A stretch of DNA of 29,073 nucleotides, taken from positions 1 through 29,073 of IMG/VR virus record IMGVR_UViG_3300009180_000162. One strand, given 5' to 3'. Of the stretch, positions 15,570 to 20,842 are shown in pieces. Both the position numbers and the translations under genes were made by a program. The notes beneath the pieces are model-generated. The model was given only the letters and a program-made list of their open reading frames with translations. It searched no databases and was not told where the DNA came from. The first letter of the stretch is position 1, and every line of letters begins with the position of its first letter. This DNA comes from a virus.

Positions 15570-16202
15570 TTATTCTCCAATAATGGTTTTGAGGAATTTC
15601 ACTTTGGCATCAACTTCTGCCAAAAACTTTAAGACTTCATCTTCAGCGATTTTGAGCCAATCGTCATTGCGCTCAACACGAAAAATAAACAACTGCGCTT
15701 TGCTTGGCATACGAGGATCAAAAACAACGTAATCGCACCAGGCCCGATCAGCGCAGCGCATTTGCCACTGCATCTGTGCGTAATACTTGGCATCAACTGG
15801 ATTGTTGCCTTGAGAATGAGTAAGCCAAACCTCGAGGGCAGTGCTAGATGATGGGCATTTAATCTCTACCATTCCATCACCTACCAAGCCATCGGGAGAG
15901 GCTCCAGCGGCCTCAATCGTTGGGTGAGGCATGAACCCTACTTCCTCAACCATTTGCCCCGTGTGTGCCTCATATGCTGCTCTGGCAAAGGGTTCTTGTT
16001 CAGTACCCCAGGCCATTGCTGCATTAGAAAAAGACTCAGCTCGGGTCTGGGTGATCCGTTCCAGTACCAACTGCGTCATGTAATTGGCACGGCTTGCGCT
16101 ATAACCTGTTTTAGTTTTGGCAAGCACATCAGCCAATCGGCTGGCGGTAACCTTGCCTAAACGGTTTGCAAACCAGCTGTCGGTTCCTTGTTCTTCATTC
16201 AT
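15570..16202 (-). CDS. YqaJ/lambda-exonuclease-type recombination nuclease
   Basis: 210 aa, PD-(D/E)XK fold of the YqaJ viral recombinase family. Conserved features: SWFANRLGKVTASR near the N-terminus (substrate-binding Arg/Ser), GTEQEP at residues 66-71, and the catalytic core with Asp104 (SPDGLVGD), Glu113 and Lys115 (VEIKCPS), then the helix YYAQMQWQMRCADR. It should resect double-stranded ends to give single strands for the Erf protein encoded immediately upstream. ATGA overlap with erf; a strong AAAGGAAACATC Shine-Dalgarno precedes it, identical in core to that of the gene at 17177. Confidence 0.9.
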   Translation of the reverse strand: MNEEQGTDSWFANRLGKVTASRLADVLAKTKTGYSASRANYMTQLVLERITQTRAESFSNAAMAWGTEQEPFARAAYEAHTGQMVEEVGFMPHPTIEAAGASPDGLVGDGMVEIKCPSSSTALEVWLTHSQGNNPVDAKYYAQMQWQMRCADRAWCDYVVFDPRMPSKAQLFIFRVERNDDWLKIAEDEVLKFLAEVDAKVKFLKTIIGE

Positions 16203-16756
16203 GATGTTTCCTTTTTTGCTCGTTCAATTCGTGCTTTCTTTGCTTGAATAACTTTGGCCTGTAATGCTTGGTTGCCTTGACAGGCTTCCAGTGCATCTTT
16301 GTAAACCTTTGCAAGTTCATCACTGTTACCGCTGGCCTCGATTGCAGCCAAGTGATCGGTAATATCTGGGGTCGGTACAGATTTGCGTGTAGCTGCATTT
16401 CCGTCATCGTCTTCAGGAGCAATGCCGCAAGCTGCCATCAGGCTGTAGCGCCTTGCGTATGTCAGCGCAGACCCGTATCCCTGCGGGTCTTGCTTGGATG
16501 CTGGAACATGAAGTTTGCCGCACTCCAGCATTTCTCCAGATTCATGGATAAATACAGTTTCCACCGTAACCCCAGTGGTGTCCTCGCTGGTGCGCTGTAC
16601 AAGGGCAATGCCTGCCCCGTTTAGACCCTCAATTACTGCCTCAACGCAAGCAGAAAGGTCTGCATAGCGTGATTTGAAGTGAGGGTTAGTGCTGCTTTTA
16701 AGAGCAGGGCCAAAAGCCTTTTGTGCCTGGACTAAGGCAGTTGCTATCAGTTTCAT
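16199..16756 (-). CDS. erf: Erf-family single-strand annealing recombinase
   Basis: 185 aa, similar in size to P22 Erf (204 aa). The N-terminal domain reads like the ERF family: VQAQKAFGPALKSSTNPHFK, then SRYADLSACVEAVIEGLNGAG, and QDPQGYGSALTYARRYSL. The last 60 residues are a poorly conserved Ala-rich helical tail, as in other Erf proteins. It anneals complementary strands, circularising or recombining phage DNA. ATGA overlap with both the upstream gene and the exonuclease, so stoichiometry is probably coupled. Very likely correct. Confidence 0.9.
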   Translation of the reverse strand: MKLIATALVQAQKAFGPALKSSTNPHFKSRYADLSACVEAVIEGLNGAGIALVQRTSEDTTGVTVETVFIHESGEMLECGKLHVPASKQDPQGYGSALTYARRYSLMAACGIAPEDDDGNAATRKSVPTPDITDHLAAIEASGNSDELAKVYKDALEACQGNQALQAKVIQAKKARIERAKKETS

Positions 16757-17031
16757 TCCGTGTACTCCAGTGCTTGCAGTTTGCTGATTTGATCGTTGAT
16801 TGCTTCTATTGACTTTTGAAAGTCAACCATCACCTTTTGCCTTTTTTCTTTTAGTGCAACGATCTGCTGTGCACGTGGATCGTAGTTGTCAGGCACTTCC
16901 ATCTCAATGTCTTGCTCACAGACAAAGGTGTAATGATCTGAATCATGCTGGTAAGCAAAAGGAACAAACTTGCCTTCAGTTTCCCAAACGTATTTGCAAA
17001 AATATATGTAGAGTTTGGTTTGGATTTTCAT
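16753..17031 (-). CDS. Hypothetical 92-aa protein with C-terminal coiled coil
   Basis: Start at 17031 (MKIQTKLYIYFCKYVWE); a longer frame exists but lacks a ribosome-binding site. The first 50 residues are beta-like and aromatic; the last 40 (QIVALKEKRQKVMVDFQKSI..INDQISKLQAL) are a predicted coiled coil. It ends in an ATGA overlap with erf, so it may assist recombination, but no domain is recognised. Confidence 0.6.
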   Translation of the reverse strand: MKIQTKLYIYFCKYVWETEGKFVPFAYQHDSDHYTFVCEQDIEMEVPDNYDPRAQQIVALKEKRQKVMVDFQKSIEAINDQISKLQALEYTE

Positions 17032-17039
17032 GATGTTCT

Positions 17040-17177
17040 TTAATGAGGGTTGCAATTGTTGAGAGCTGTGGTGCATTCAGCTTCCGTGCCAATGAACAAA
17101 GGCTTGACGTTGCCCATCTGAGGGACGGGGCGAACAATGTATTTGTCGTAAAAAACTGACCAAATAATTTCGTACAT
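17040..17177 (-). CDS. Hypothetical 45-aa protein
   Basis: MYEIIWSVFYDKYIVRP followed by a C-terminal TEAECTTALNNCNPH. Supported by an excellent Shine-Dalgarno (TTTAAAGGAAACATC) and by its place in the operon. No known domain. The upstream gap holds two small hairpins ending in a T-run. Confidence 0.5.
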   Translation of the reverse strand: MYEIIWSVFYDKYIVRPVPQMGNVKPLFIGTEAECTTALNNCNPH

Positions 17178-17194
17178 GATGTTTCCTTTAAAAA

Positions 17195-17224
17195 CCCTTG
17201 CGGGATTGATGGGGCCGAAGCCCC
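17195..17224 (-). terminator. UUCG hairpin plus weak hairpin and U-tract (attenuator-like)
   Basis: In the leftward transcript GGGGC-UUCG-GCCCC (17224-17211) is an extra-stable tetraloop hairpin. It is followed six bases later by CCC-GCAA-GGG and UUUUU (17204-17190). It lies six bases after the stop of the first operon gene and just before the Shine-Dalgarno of the next, so it may reduce readthrough to downstream genes or act as an RNA-processing barrier. The second stem has only 3 bp, so full termination is doubtful. Confidence 0.5.
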
Positions 17225-17229
17225 GTTGA

Positions 17230-17466
17230 TTAGTTTTGAGAAAAGTCGTATTCAAGAGCTTCAGAAAAAGAACCGTAGGCAGGGCCAAGTTCTTCGTCTT
17301 CATCTTCATGGAAATACATTTCAATGTCTTTATAGCCCTCATTGATGGCTTCTTCTGCAACTTGTTCAGCCTGTGAATAAGTTTTGCAATTGTTTGAAAT
17401 AGTGCTGCGAGATACACGATTTCCAAAGTGACGATTGCCACTAACTATCCAAAATCCGTTGTTCAT
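17230..17466 (-). CDS. Hypothetical 78-aa protein, first gene of the leftward operon
   Basis: MNNGFWIVSGNRHFGNRV with a central helix (AEQVAEEAINEGYKDIEMY) and an acidic Glu/Asp run. No recognised domain. As the first gene after promoter B it would be among the earliest products; early phage proteins here are often host-takeover or anti-defence factors, which is only a positional argument. AAGAAAG is its ribosome-binding site. Confidence 0.6.
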   Translation of the reverse strand: MNNGFWIVSGNRHFGNRVSRSTISNNCKTYSQAEQVAEEAINEGYKDIEMYFHEDEDEELGPAYGSFSEALEYDFSQN

Positions 17467-17485
17467 GATTTGCTTTCTTAAAAGA

Positions 17486-17502
17486 CCCTGAGAAGTTCAA
17501 GG
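17486..17502 (-). promoter_or_regulatory. 5' leader hairpin, copy B
   Basis: Read leftward: CCTTGA, loop ACTTC, TCAGGG, then TCTTTTAAG. The six pairs form with one G-U. Compared with copy A, two stem pairs have changed on both sides (C-G to U-A, A-U to G-C), which indicates selection for the RNA structure. The stem begins three bases from the predicted transcription start. Confidence 0.6.
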
Positions 17503-17511
17503 CATGGCTAG

Positions 17512-17539
17512 ATCATATCACGTTTGTGAAGTCTGCAAG
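17512..17539 (-). promoter_or_regulatory. Leftward early promoter (copy B) with operator
   Basis: Leftward -10 TATGAT (17517-17512), 16-base spacer and weak -35 CTTGCA (17539-17534). The operator TCACGTTTGTGA (17518-17529) fills the spacer as in copy A. An ATG begins six bases after the -10 and encodes only Met-Pro before TGA. Predicted to drive the whole recombination operon; the weak -35 suggests activation or modest strength. Confidence 0.65.
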
Positions 17540-17583
17540 CTTTTTTTAACTTATTTTTATAGGTGATTTCCCTAATCTTTACG

Positions 17584-17602
17584 ATCACAACTGTGATATA
17601 GT
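17584..17602 (+). promoter_or_regulatory. Rightward promoter of the Cro-like gene with third operator
   Basis: ATCACAACTGTGAT (17584-17597) is a near-perfect palindrome matching the operators in promoters A and B; its last base is the first base of -10 TATAGT (17597-17602). The ATG of the Cro-like gene starts six bases later, so the mRNA is predicted to be leaderless. No convincing -35 at 16-18 bases; TTTACG lies too close. Confidence 0.6.
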
Positions 17603-17608
17603 CAGCGG

Positions 17609-17788
17609 ATGGACATCTTAGAAATTGCAATCAAGGAAGCAGGCGGCACAGGTCGCTTGGCCTATCTTTTAGACTTAAAGCAGAACGTGGTGAGCAACTG
17701 GCGGCAACGTGGTGTACCAAAAGGATGGGAACAAGTGCTGCGAATTAAATTTAAAAAGCAGATTGCATCTGCTGGGAAAGTGGTATAG
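17609..17788 (+). CDS. Cro/YdaS-like HTH regulator, 59 aa
   Basis: Small helix-turn-helix protein of the P22 Cro / YdaS type: MDILEIAIKEAGGTGRLAYL, then LDLKQNVVSNWRQRGVPKGW. The helices around GRLAYLLDL and NVVSNWRQRG fit a Cro HTH, and the VSNW...GVP motif is characteristic. It sits at the divergent control region, beside three matching palindromes, so it is the prime candidate to bind them and shut down early promoters. No Shine-Dalgarno is evident; the predicted transcript begins at its ATG. Its final GTA-TAG also forms the -10 of a second promoter. No CI-type repressor partner was found. Confidence 0.78.
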   Translation: MDILEIAIKEAGGTGRLAYLLDLKQNVVSNWRQRGVPKGWEQVLRIKFKKQIASAGKVV

Positions 17789-17789
17789 T
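17763..17789 (+). promoter_or_regulatory. Candidate promoter at the end of the Cro-like gene
   Basis: TTGCAT (17763-17768) and TATAGT (17784-17789) with a short 15-base spacer; the TAG stop of the Cro-like gene is inside the -10. The 9-mer GGTATAGTG is shared exactly with the strong promoter at 20223-20252. Predicted start near 17796, giving a 92-base leader for the replication gene. Weaker support than the other promoters. Confidence 0.4.
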
Positions 17790-17795
17790 GTTTTG

Positions 17796-17887
17796 AAACC
17801 CGGCTAGGGTGGGCCTGATCTCCCAACCGAAAAGCGTACTCCCCGCCTGCCGAAGTTTCTTTTTGGGAGAGTTGCGGAGTTGCTTTA
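17796..17887 (+). ncRNA. Candidate structured leader RNA before the replication gene
   Basis: GC-rich 92-base intergenic stretch between the Cro-like and DUF1376 genes. ACCC-GGCTA-GGGT could form at the very start. TCTCCCAA (17819-17826) pairs perfectly with TTGGGAGA (17863-17870) around a 36-base loop. In an alternative fold ACTCC (17838-17842) pairs with GGAGT (17876-17880), which holds the Shine-Dalgarno of the next gene. Suggests a regulatory 5' UTR or small RNA; no known Rfam family is asserted. Confidence 0.4.
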
Positions 17888-18589
17888 ATGCACTATTATC
17901 AATTTAACATAGGTGACTATGTTAGTCACACACGGCATTTGTCTCCAATCGAGGACATTGCTTATCGCCGACTTCTTGATGCTTACTATCTTTCTGAACG
18001 ACCGTTGAACAGCGGTTTAACGTCCGTTGCGCGTCAGATTGGTATGCGAGAACATGAAGAAGAAGTTGGCTTAGTACTTCAAGAGTTTTTTGTTCTTGGC
18101 GAAGATGGCTGGACAAGCAATCGTGCTGACAAAGAAATTGCTCATTACAAATCAAAAATTGAACAAGCGTCAAAGGCTGGTAAAGCATCCGCAGAACGCA
18201 GGTCTAGCGCCCGTTCAACGGACGTTCAACCAACCAATAACCAAGAACCAATAACCAATAACCATAAACCAATAGTAGAGAAGAAGCAGCGCGGTTCCCG
18301 CTTGCCAACAGATTTTGAACTTCCAAACGATTGGATTGTTTTTTGCAACCAAGAACGACCAGACCTTCAGCCTTACAAAGTTTTTGACAACTTTAAAGAT
18401 TACTGGATGTCGGCTCCTAAAGGAACAAAGCTGGATTGGTCAGCAACTTGGCGCAATTGGGTTCGCAGTCAGAAAGCTGATAAGCAAAACGAGCTTTCCA
18501 AAACTGGAAAAATCAATCAAACGGTTCAGTCAGGTTTAACCCGTGGTCTTATTGGAGGACTTCACAATGTCAAATTACTCGGAAACTGA
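17888..18589 (+). CDS. Replication initiation protein, DUF1376 (phage O-like)
   Basis: 233 aa. Residues 1-90 are a DUF1376 domain: HYYQFNIGDYVSHTRHLSPI, EDIAYRRLLDAYYLSERPL, then VLGEDGWTSNRADKEIAHYK. The Lys/Asn/Pro-rich linker (residues about 100-135) contains a 7-aa repeat, TNNQEP / TNNHKP, encoded by tandem DNA repeats that resemble iterons. The C-terminal part (LPNDWIVFCNQERPDL, WSATWRNWVRSQK) is typical of the family, which binds the phage origin in a lambda-O-like way. Next to it is a possible helicase loader. Shine-Dalgarno CGGAG is present but can be paired in the upstream leader. Confidence 0.82.
   Translation: MHYYQFNIGDYVSHTRHLSPIEDIAYRRLLDAYYLSERPLNSGLTSVARQIGMREHEEEVGLVLQEFFVLGEDGWTSNRADKEIAHYKSKIEQASKAGKASAERRSSARSTDVQPTNNQEPITNNHKPIVEKKQRGSRLPTDFELPNDWIVFCNQERPDLQPYKVFDNFKDYWMSAPKGTKLDWSATWRNWVRSQKADKQNELSKTGKINQTVQSGLTRGLIGGLHNVKLLGN
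18232..18273 (+). repeat. Six tandem 7-bp repeats (AACCAAT), possible replication origin iterons
   Basis: Six 7-bp units start at 18232, 18239, 18246, 18253, 18260 and 18267; four are exactly AACCAAT, one is AACCAAG and one AACCATA. They lie inside the initiator gene, the place where lambdoid phages keep the O-protein iterons. Locally AT-rich and strongly strand-asymmetric. Origin function is inference. Confidence 0.5.
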
Positions 18590-18959
18590 TTTTTGCACTA
18601 AAGACGATGGCTTGGATTACATCTTTGCCGTTATGGGGGCAACTTACGGCGCAGCATTTAGCCGACATTTTGAAGGCATGGATTTAGATTTAGTTCGAAA
18701 TGTCTGGGCTAACCAGCTTGGAAACTTTCTGACTTACAAGCCATCGCTGTATCACGCCATTAGATTGTTGCCGCCTGACTTTCCACCAAGCGCAGTTAAG
18801 TTTAGAGACTTTTGCAATTCAGGGCCGCACATTCCTGTTAAGCCTGTTTTAAAAATTGAACGACAGCCAACATTGCATGAACAAATGGCGACACAGAAAG
18901 CCAAGCACGAAGCCTTGCAAAAACTTGCCCAATTACGGAAAGAATACGGTTACAAATGA
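18567..18959 (+). CDS. Putative replication protein, lambda P-like helicase loader
   Basis: 130 aa, start chosen for the GGAGG Shine-Dalgarno 8 bases before the ATG; it overlaps the end of the DUF1376 gene. The region ending MDLDLVRNVWANQLGNFL.., ..LYHAIRLLPPDFPPSAVKF, RDFCNSG resembles the domain of lambda-P-like proteins (acidic helix, W, then PP-P-S-P-x-F.FC). The C-terminal third is basic helix. Directly downstream of the initiator, as P follows O in lambda. Recruits the host replicative helicase if correct. Moderate confidence in the family. Confidence 0.55.
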   Translation: MSNYSETDFCTKDDGLDYIFAVMGATYGAAFSRHFEGMDLDLVRNVWANQLGNFLTYKPSLYHAIRLLPPDFPPSAVKFRDFCNSGPHIPVKPVLKIERQPTLHEQMATQKAKHEALQKLAQLRKEYGYK

Positions 18960-19180
18960 ATTATGACCAAGCAAACCAAATCCTTGACCGAGCCAAAGAA
19001 GGCCAGCAATTTAGCTCTTTTGTCATCGACCGAGCTTTGTGCCTTACGGGAGACATTGACCCAGACCGAAGCCCAGGAATGGGTGAGGCGCTACAAGACG
19101 AAATTAAAGGAGGCTGGGAAAAAAGAAGCGTTTTATTGGTGGCAAACCACATTGGAAGACATAACCAAGCGGCGGGGTGA
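18956..19180 (+). CDS. Hypothetical 74-aa protein overlapping another frame
   Basis: ATGA overlap with the previous gene. MNYDQANQILDRAKEGQQFS followed by SFVIDRALCLTGDI is an opening I associate with small conserved proteins of betaproteobacterial phages. Its whole length except the first 7 bases is shared with a second open frame (18963-19232). Either both are translated or one is a remnant. No function known. Confidence 0.5.
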   Translation: MNYDQANQILDRAKEGQQFSSFVIDRALCLTGDIDPDRSPGMGEALQDEIKGGWEKRSVLLVANHIGRHNQAAG

Positions 19181-19232
19181 AGCTGCTGCCACTAATCTCA
19201 GAAACAGAATGAACCTAGAAAGATCAAAATGA
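18963..19232 (+). CDS. Hypothetical 89-aa protein in an overlapping frame
   Basis: The C-terminal half (EAQEWVRRYKTKLKEAGKKE, AFYWWQTTLEDITKRRGEAA, NLRNRMNLERSK) looks like a genuine helical phage protein with conserved Trp pairs and an R-R-G motif. The N-terminal half is less convincing, so the true start may be internal, for example GTG 19083 after AGGA. The stop overlaps the next ATG (ATGA), supporting its place in the operon. Confidence 0.5.
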   Translation: MTKQTKSLTEPKKASNLALLSSTELCALRETLTQTEAQEWVRRYKTKLKEAGKKEAFYWWQTTLEDITKRRGEAAATNLRNRMNLERSK

Positions 19233-19339
19233 AAATTGATGTACAAAAAATGCACAGTGTTGGCTTTGGGGTCTTGTTTTTTCCAAATTACGGCATTGGA
19301 ATTCAAATCGGCAGACGTTGGTTTGGTATCAAAAAATGA
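19229..19339 (+). CDS. 36-aa mini-protein with ATGA overlaps on both sides
   Basis: MKIDVQKMHSVGFGVLFFPN then YGIGIQIGRRWFGIKK: hydrophobic, Gly-rich, basic end. The start overlaps the previous stop and its stop overlaps the start of the nuclease gene, the same ATGA junction used through the operon, which argues for a real coupled gene. Unknown function; might be membrane-associated. Confidence 0.55.
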   Translation: MKIDVQKMHSVGFGVLFFPNYGIGIQIGRRWFGIKK

Positions 19340-19602
19340 GATACGCTGCCCGAGTGGATAAAAATCAAAGTGAAATTGTTGCAGCACTGCGAGCCGCTGG
19401 CGCTTACGTTTGGATTATTGGTCTTCCTGTTGACCTTTTGGTTGGATTCAGGAACCACACCTTTCTTGTAGAGATCAAAGATGGCTCTAAAAAGCGTTTA
19501 ACGCCCCTACAAGAGGACTTTTTTAAGTTTTGGTCTGGTAGTACGTTGGCAAGGGTTGATGGCCCTGAAGCGGCTTTACGAATGATTGGGGTCATCAAGT
19601 GA
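19336..19602 (+). CDS. VRR-NUC domain nuclease
   Basis: 88 aa, single-domain PD-(D/E)XK nuclease. Visible core: Gln11/Glu13 in the first helix, Asp33 in GLPVDLLVG, Glu46 and Lys48 in FLVEIKDGSKKR, then LTPLQEDFFKFW. Stand-alone VRR-NUC proteins act as structure-specific nucleases, some as Holliday-junction resolvases; in phages they may replace RuvC/RusA. Here it would resolve recombination intermediates made by the Erf/YqaJ system. ATGA start and GTGA end overlaps. Confidence 0.85.
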   Translation: MRYAARVDKNQSEIVAALRAAGAYVWIIGLPVDLLVGFRNHTFLVEIKDGSKKRLTPLQEDFFKFWSGSTLARVDGPEAALRMIGVIK

Positions 19603-19931
19603 GCAGCCTTGACAAAGCCGTTGATTATTTGCGCGACCATGCGGGTGACTATGCTGTAGCCGAAGCGCAGTTGGTCTACATGACGGAAATGCGGAAAACA
19701 GTTAAAGCGCAATTAATGCGAGATTTTGAGATACAAGGCCACAAAACCACTGCTGCCCAAGAACGCGAAGCCTACGCCGACCCAAAATATATCCAGCATC
19801 TGGTAGCATTGCAGGGAGCTGTGGAGCAAAGAGAGCGCACCCGCTGGCTGATGATTGCAGCCCAGGCGAGAATTGAAGCAGAAAAAGCCAATATTTACGC
19901 TGGTAATAGAACTGACAGGGCAATGCGGTGA
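19599..19931 (+). CDS. Conserved helical phage protein, 110 aa
   Basis: GTG start overlaps the nuclease stop (GTGA). All-helical and charged: KAVDYLRDHAGDYAVAEAQL, QEREAYADPKYIQHLVALQG, ending AEKANIYAGNRTDRAMR. This pattern (TxxERExxA...YxxxL) is common in small phage proteins beside recombination nucleases, function unknown. Its stop overlaps the next GTG, so three genes are tightly coupled. Confidence 0.6.
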   Translation: MSSLDKAVDYLRDHAGDYAVAEAQLVYMTEMRKTVKAQLMRDFEIQGHKTTAAQEREAYADPKYIQHLVALQGAVEQRERTRWLMIAAQARIEAEKANIYAGNRTDRAMR

Positions 19932-20251
19932 GTTACGAAAAACACAAGTACATCAGAAGCAAGAAACTTTTAAAGCTGGTGGCAAGCCTTGATTGCCAAT
20001 TGTGTGGATCTGGAGTATGCGTCCAGGCGGCACACACAAACTGGGGCGGCGGCAAAGGCCGTGGCATAAAGGCTGATGACAATCTTACAGCTGCACTGTG
20101 CATGAGTTGCCACCACAACATTGACCAAGGCACAAAATGGTCAAAAACCGAAAGACAGCAGGCTTGGAACGTGGCGCACTACAAAACCGTCCAGACCCTT
20201 ACCGACAATGGGCAATGGCCTGTTGACATTCCCGTTCCCAAATTGGTATAG
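19928..20251 (+). CDS. HNH-like nuclease protein, YbcO/DUF1364-type
   Basis: 107 aa, GTG start overlapping the previous TGA. Core: CQLCGSGVCVQAAHTNW, GGGKGRGIKADDNLTAALC, MSCHHNIDQG. The arrangement of CxxC, AH, GxG-K and CxxCH resembles the YbcO/DUF1364 family of lambdoid phages, a compact HNH-like nuclease. May work with the VRR-NUC protein on branched DNA. The final VPKLV-stop overlaps the -10 of the next promoter. Activity is inferred. Confidence 0.68.
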   Translation: MSYEKHKYIRSKKLLKLVASLDCQLCGSGVCVQAAHTNWGGGKGRGIKADDNLTAALCMSCHHNIDQGTKWSKTERQQAWNVAHYKTVQTLTDNGQWPVDIPVPKLV

Positions 20252-20252
20252 T
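20223..20252 (+). promoter_or_regulatory. Strong sigma70-type promoter, leaderless geometry
   Basis: Consensus -35 TTGACA (20223-20228), 18-base spacer, -10 TATAGT (20247-20252). The ATG of the next gene begins six bases after the -10, the normal start point of transcription, and no Shine-Dalgarno is present. Lies within the 3' end of the HNH-like gene, whose TAG stop is part of the -10. Confidence 0.7.
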
Positions 20253-20258
20253 GCATAA

Positions 20259-20627
20259 ATGGATAAAAATGCCGAAGTTGCCGAGTTCGTAGCCACTCTG
20301 TTTCACAGTGGCACGATTACTCATTTTCAGCATTTGCAGACACGGGAATACGCTACCCACAAAGCATTGGGCAAGTTTTACCCTAAGATTGTTGACTTAG
20401 CAGACTCATTGGCTGAGAGCTATCAGGGCCGATACAACTCCAGGATGAATAAGTTTCCTGACGAGCTGCATCAGCCAAAAGAAACGCCAACCGAATACCT
20501 GACACAATTAAAAGCGTTTGTTCAGGAAGCTCGAATAGAAATCCCTCAAGATACAGAACTGCAAAACATCGTGGATGAAATTGCCGATCTGATCAATTCA
20601 ACCTTGTATTTACTCACCCTTAAATAG
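20259..20627 (+). CDS. DUF5856-like ferritin-fold phage protein
   Basis: 122 aa, four-helix style protein: VATLFHSGTITHFQHLQTRE, THKALGKFYPKIVDLADSLA, ESYQGRYN. These motifs match a family common in large phages (DUF5856), with His/Glu-rich helices like small ferritin or Dps proteins. Metal or redox function is unproven. Predicted leaderless transcript from the consensus promoter just upstream; this starts a new block of small genes that may be morons. Confidence 0.65.
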   Translation: MDKNAEVAEFVATLFHSGTITHFQHLQTREYATHKALGKFYPKIVDLADSLAESYQGRYNSRMNKFPDELHQPKETPTEYLTQLKAFVQEARIEIPQDTELQNIVDEIADLINSTLYLLTLK

Positions 20628-20635
20628 GAATCATC

Positions 20636-20839
20636 ATGCAAAAATTGTCTAAAGACATGGCTGGCTACGGCAACACCGCAAAAATGGCAGGCAACCCAAC
20701 CCCTGACATGAAATCCAAGGGTAGCGTTAAAAACAACATCCCTAATGCAATGAGCAACAAAATGGGCGCAGACAACAAATGCGAAGGCGGCAAATCAATG
20801 GGTGTTTGCTACACTCACGACCGCAAATCTAGCCAGTAA
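20636..20839 (+). CDS. Hypothetical 67-aa Lys/Asn/Gly-rich protein
   Basis: MQKLSKDMAGYGNTAKMAGN with an unusual composition (Lys, Asn, Gly, Met, Ser) and two Cys near the C-terminus; probably disordered. GGAATCATC precedes the ATG. Followed by a strong imperfect hairpin. No domain known; similar small basic proteins recur at 21503 and 21661. Confidence 0.55.
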   Translation: MQKLSKDMAGYGNTAKMAGNPTPDMKSKGSVKNNIPNAMSNKMGADNKCEGGKSMGVCYTHDRKSSQ

Positions 20840-20842
20840 AGC

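Noticed and set aside
17040-17441. 133-aa minus-strand frame covering the 45-aa gene
   Set aside because: Its N-terminal part runs antisense-like through another frame of the 78-aa gene; only the last 45 codons have a ribosome-binding site.
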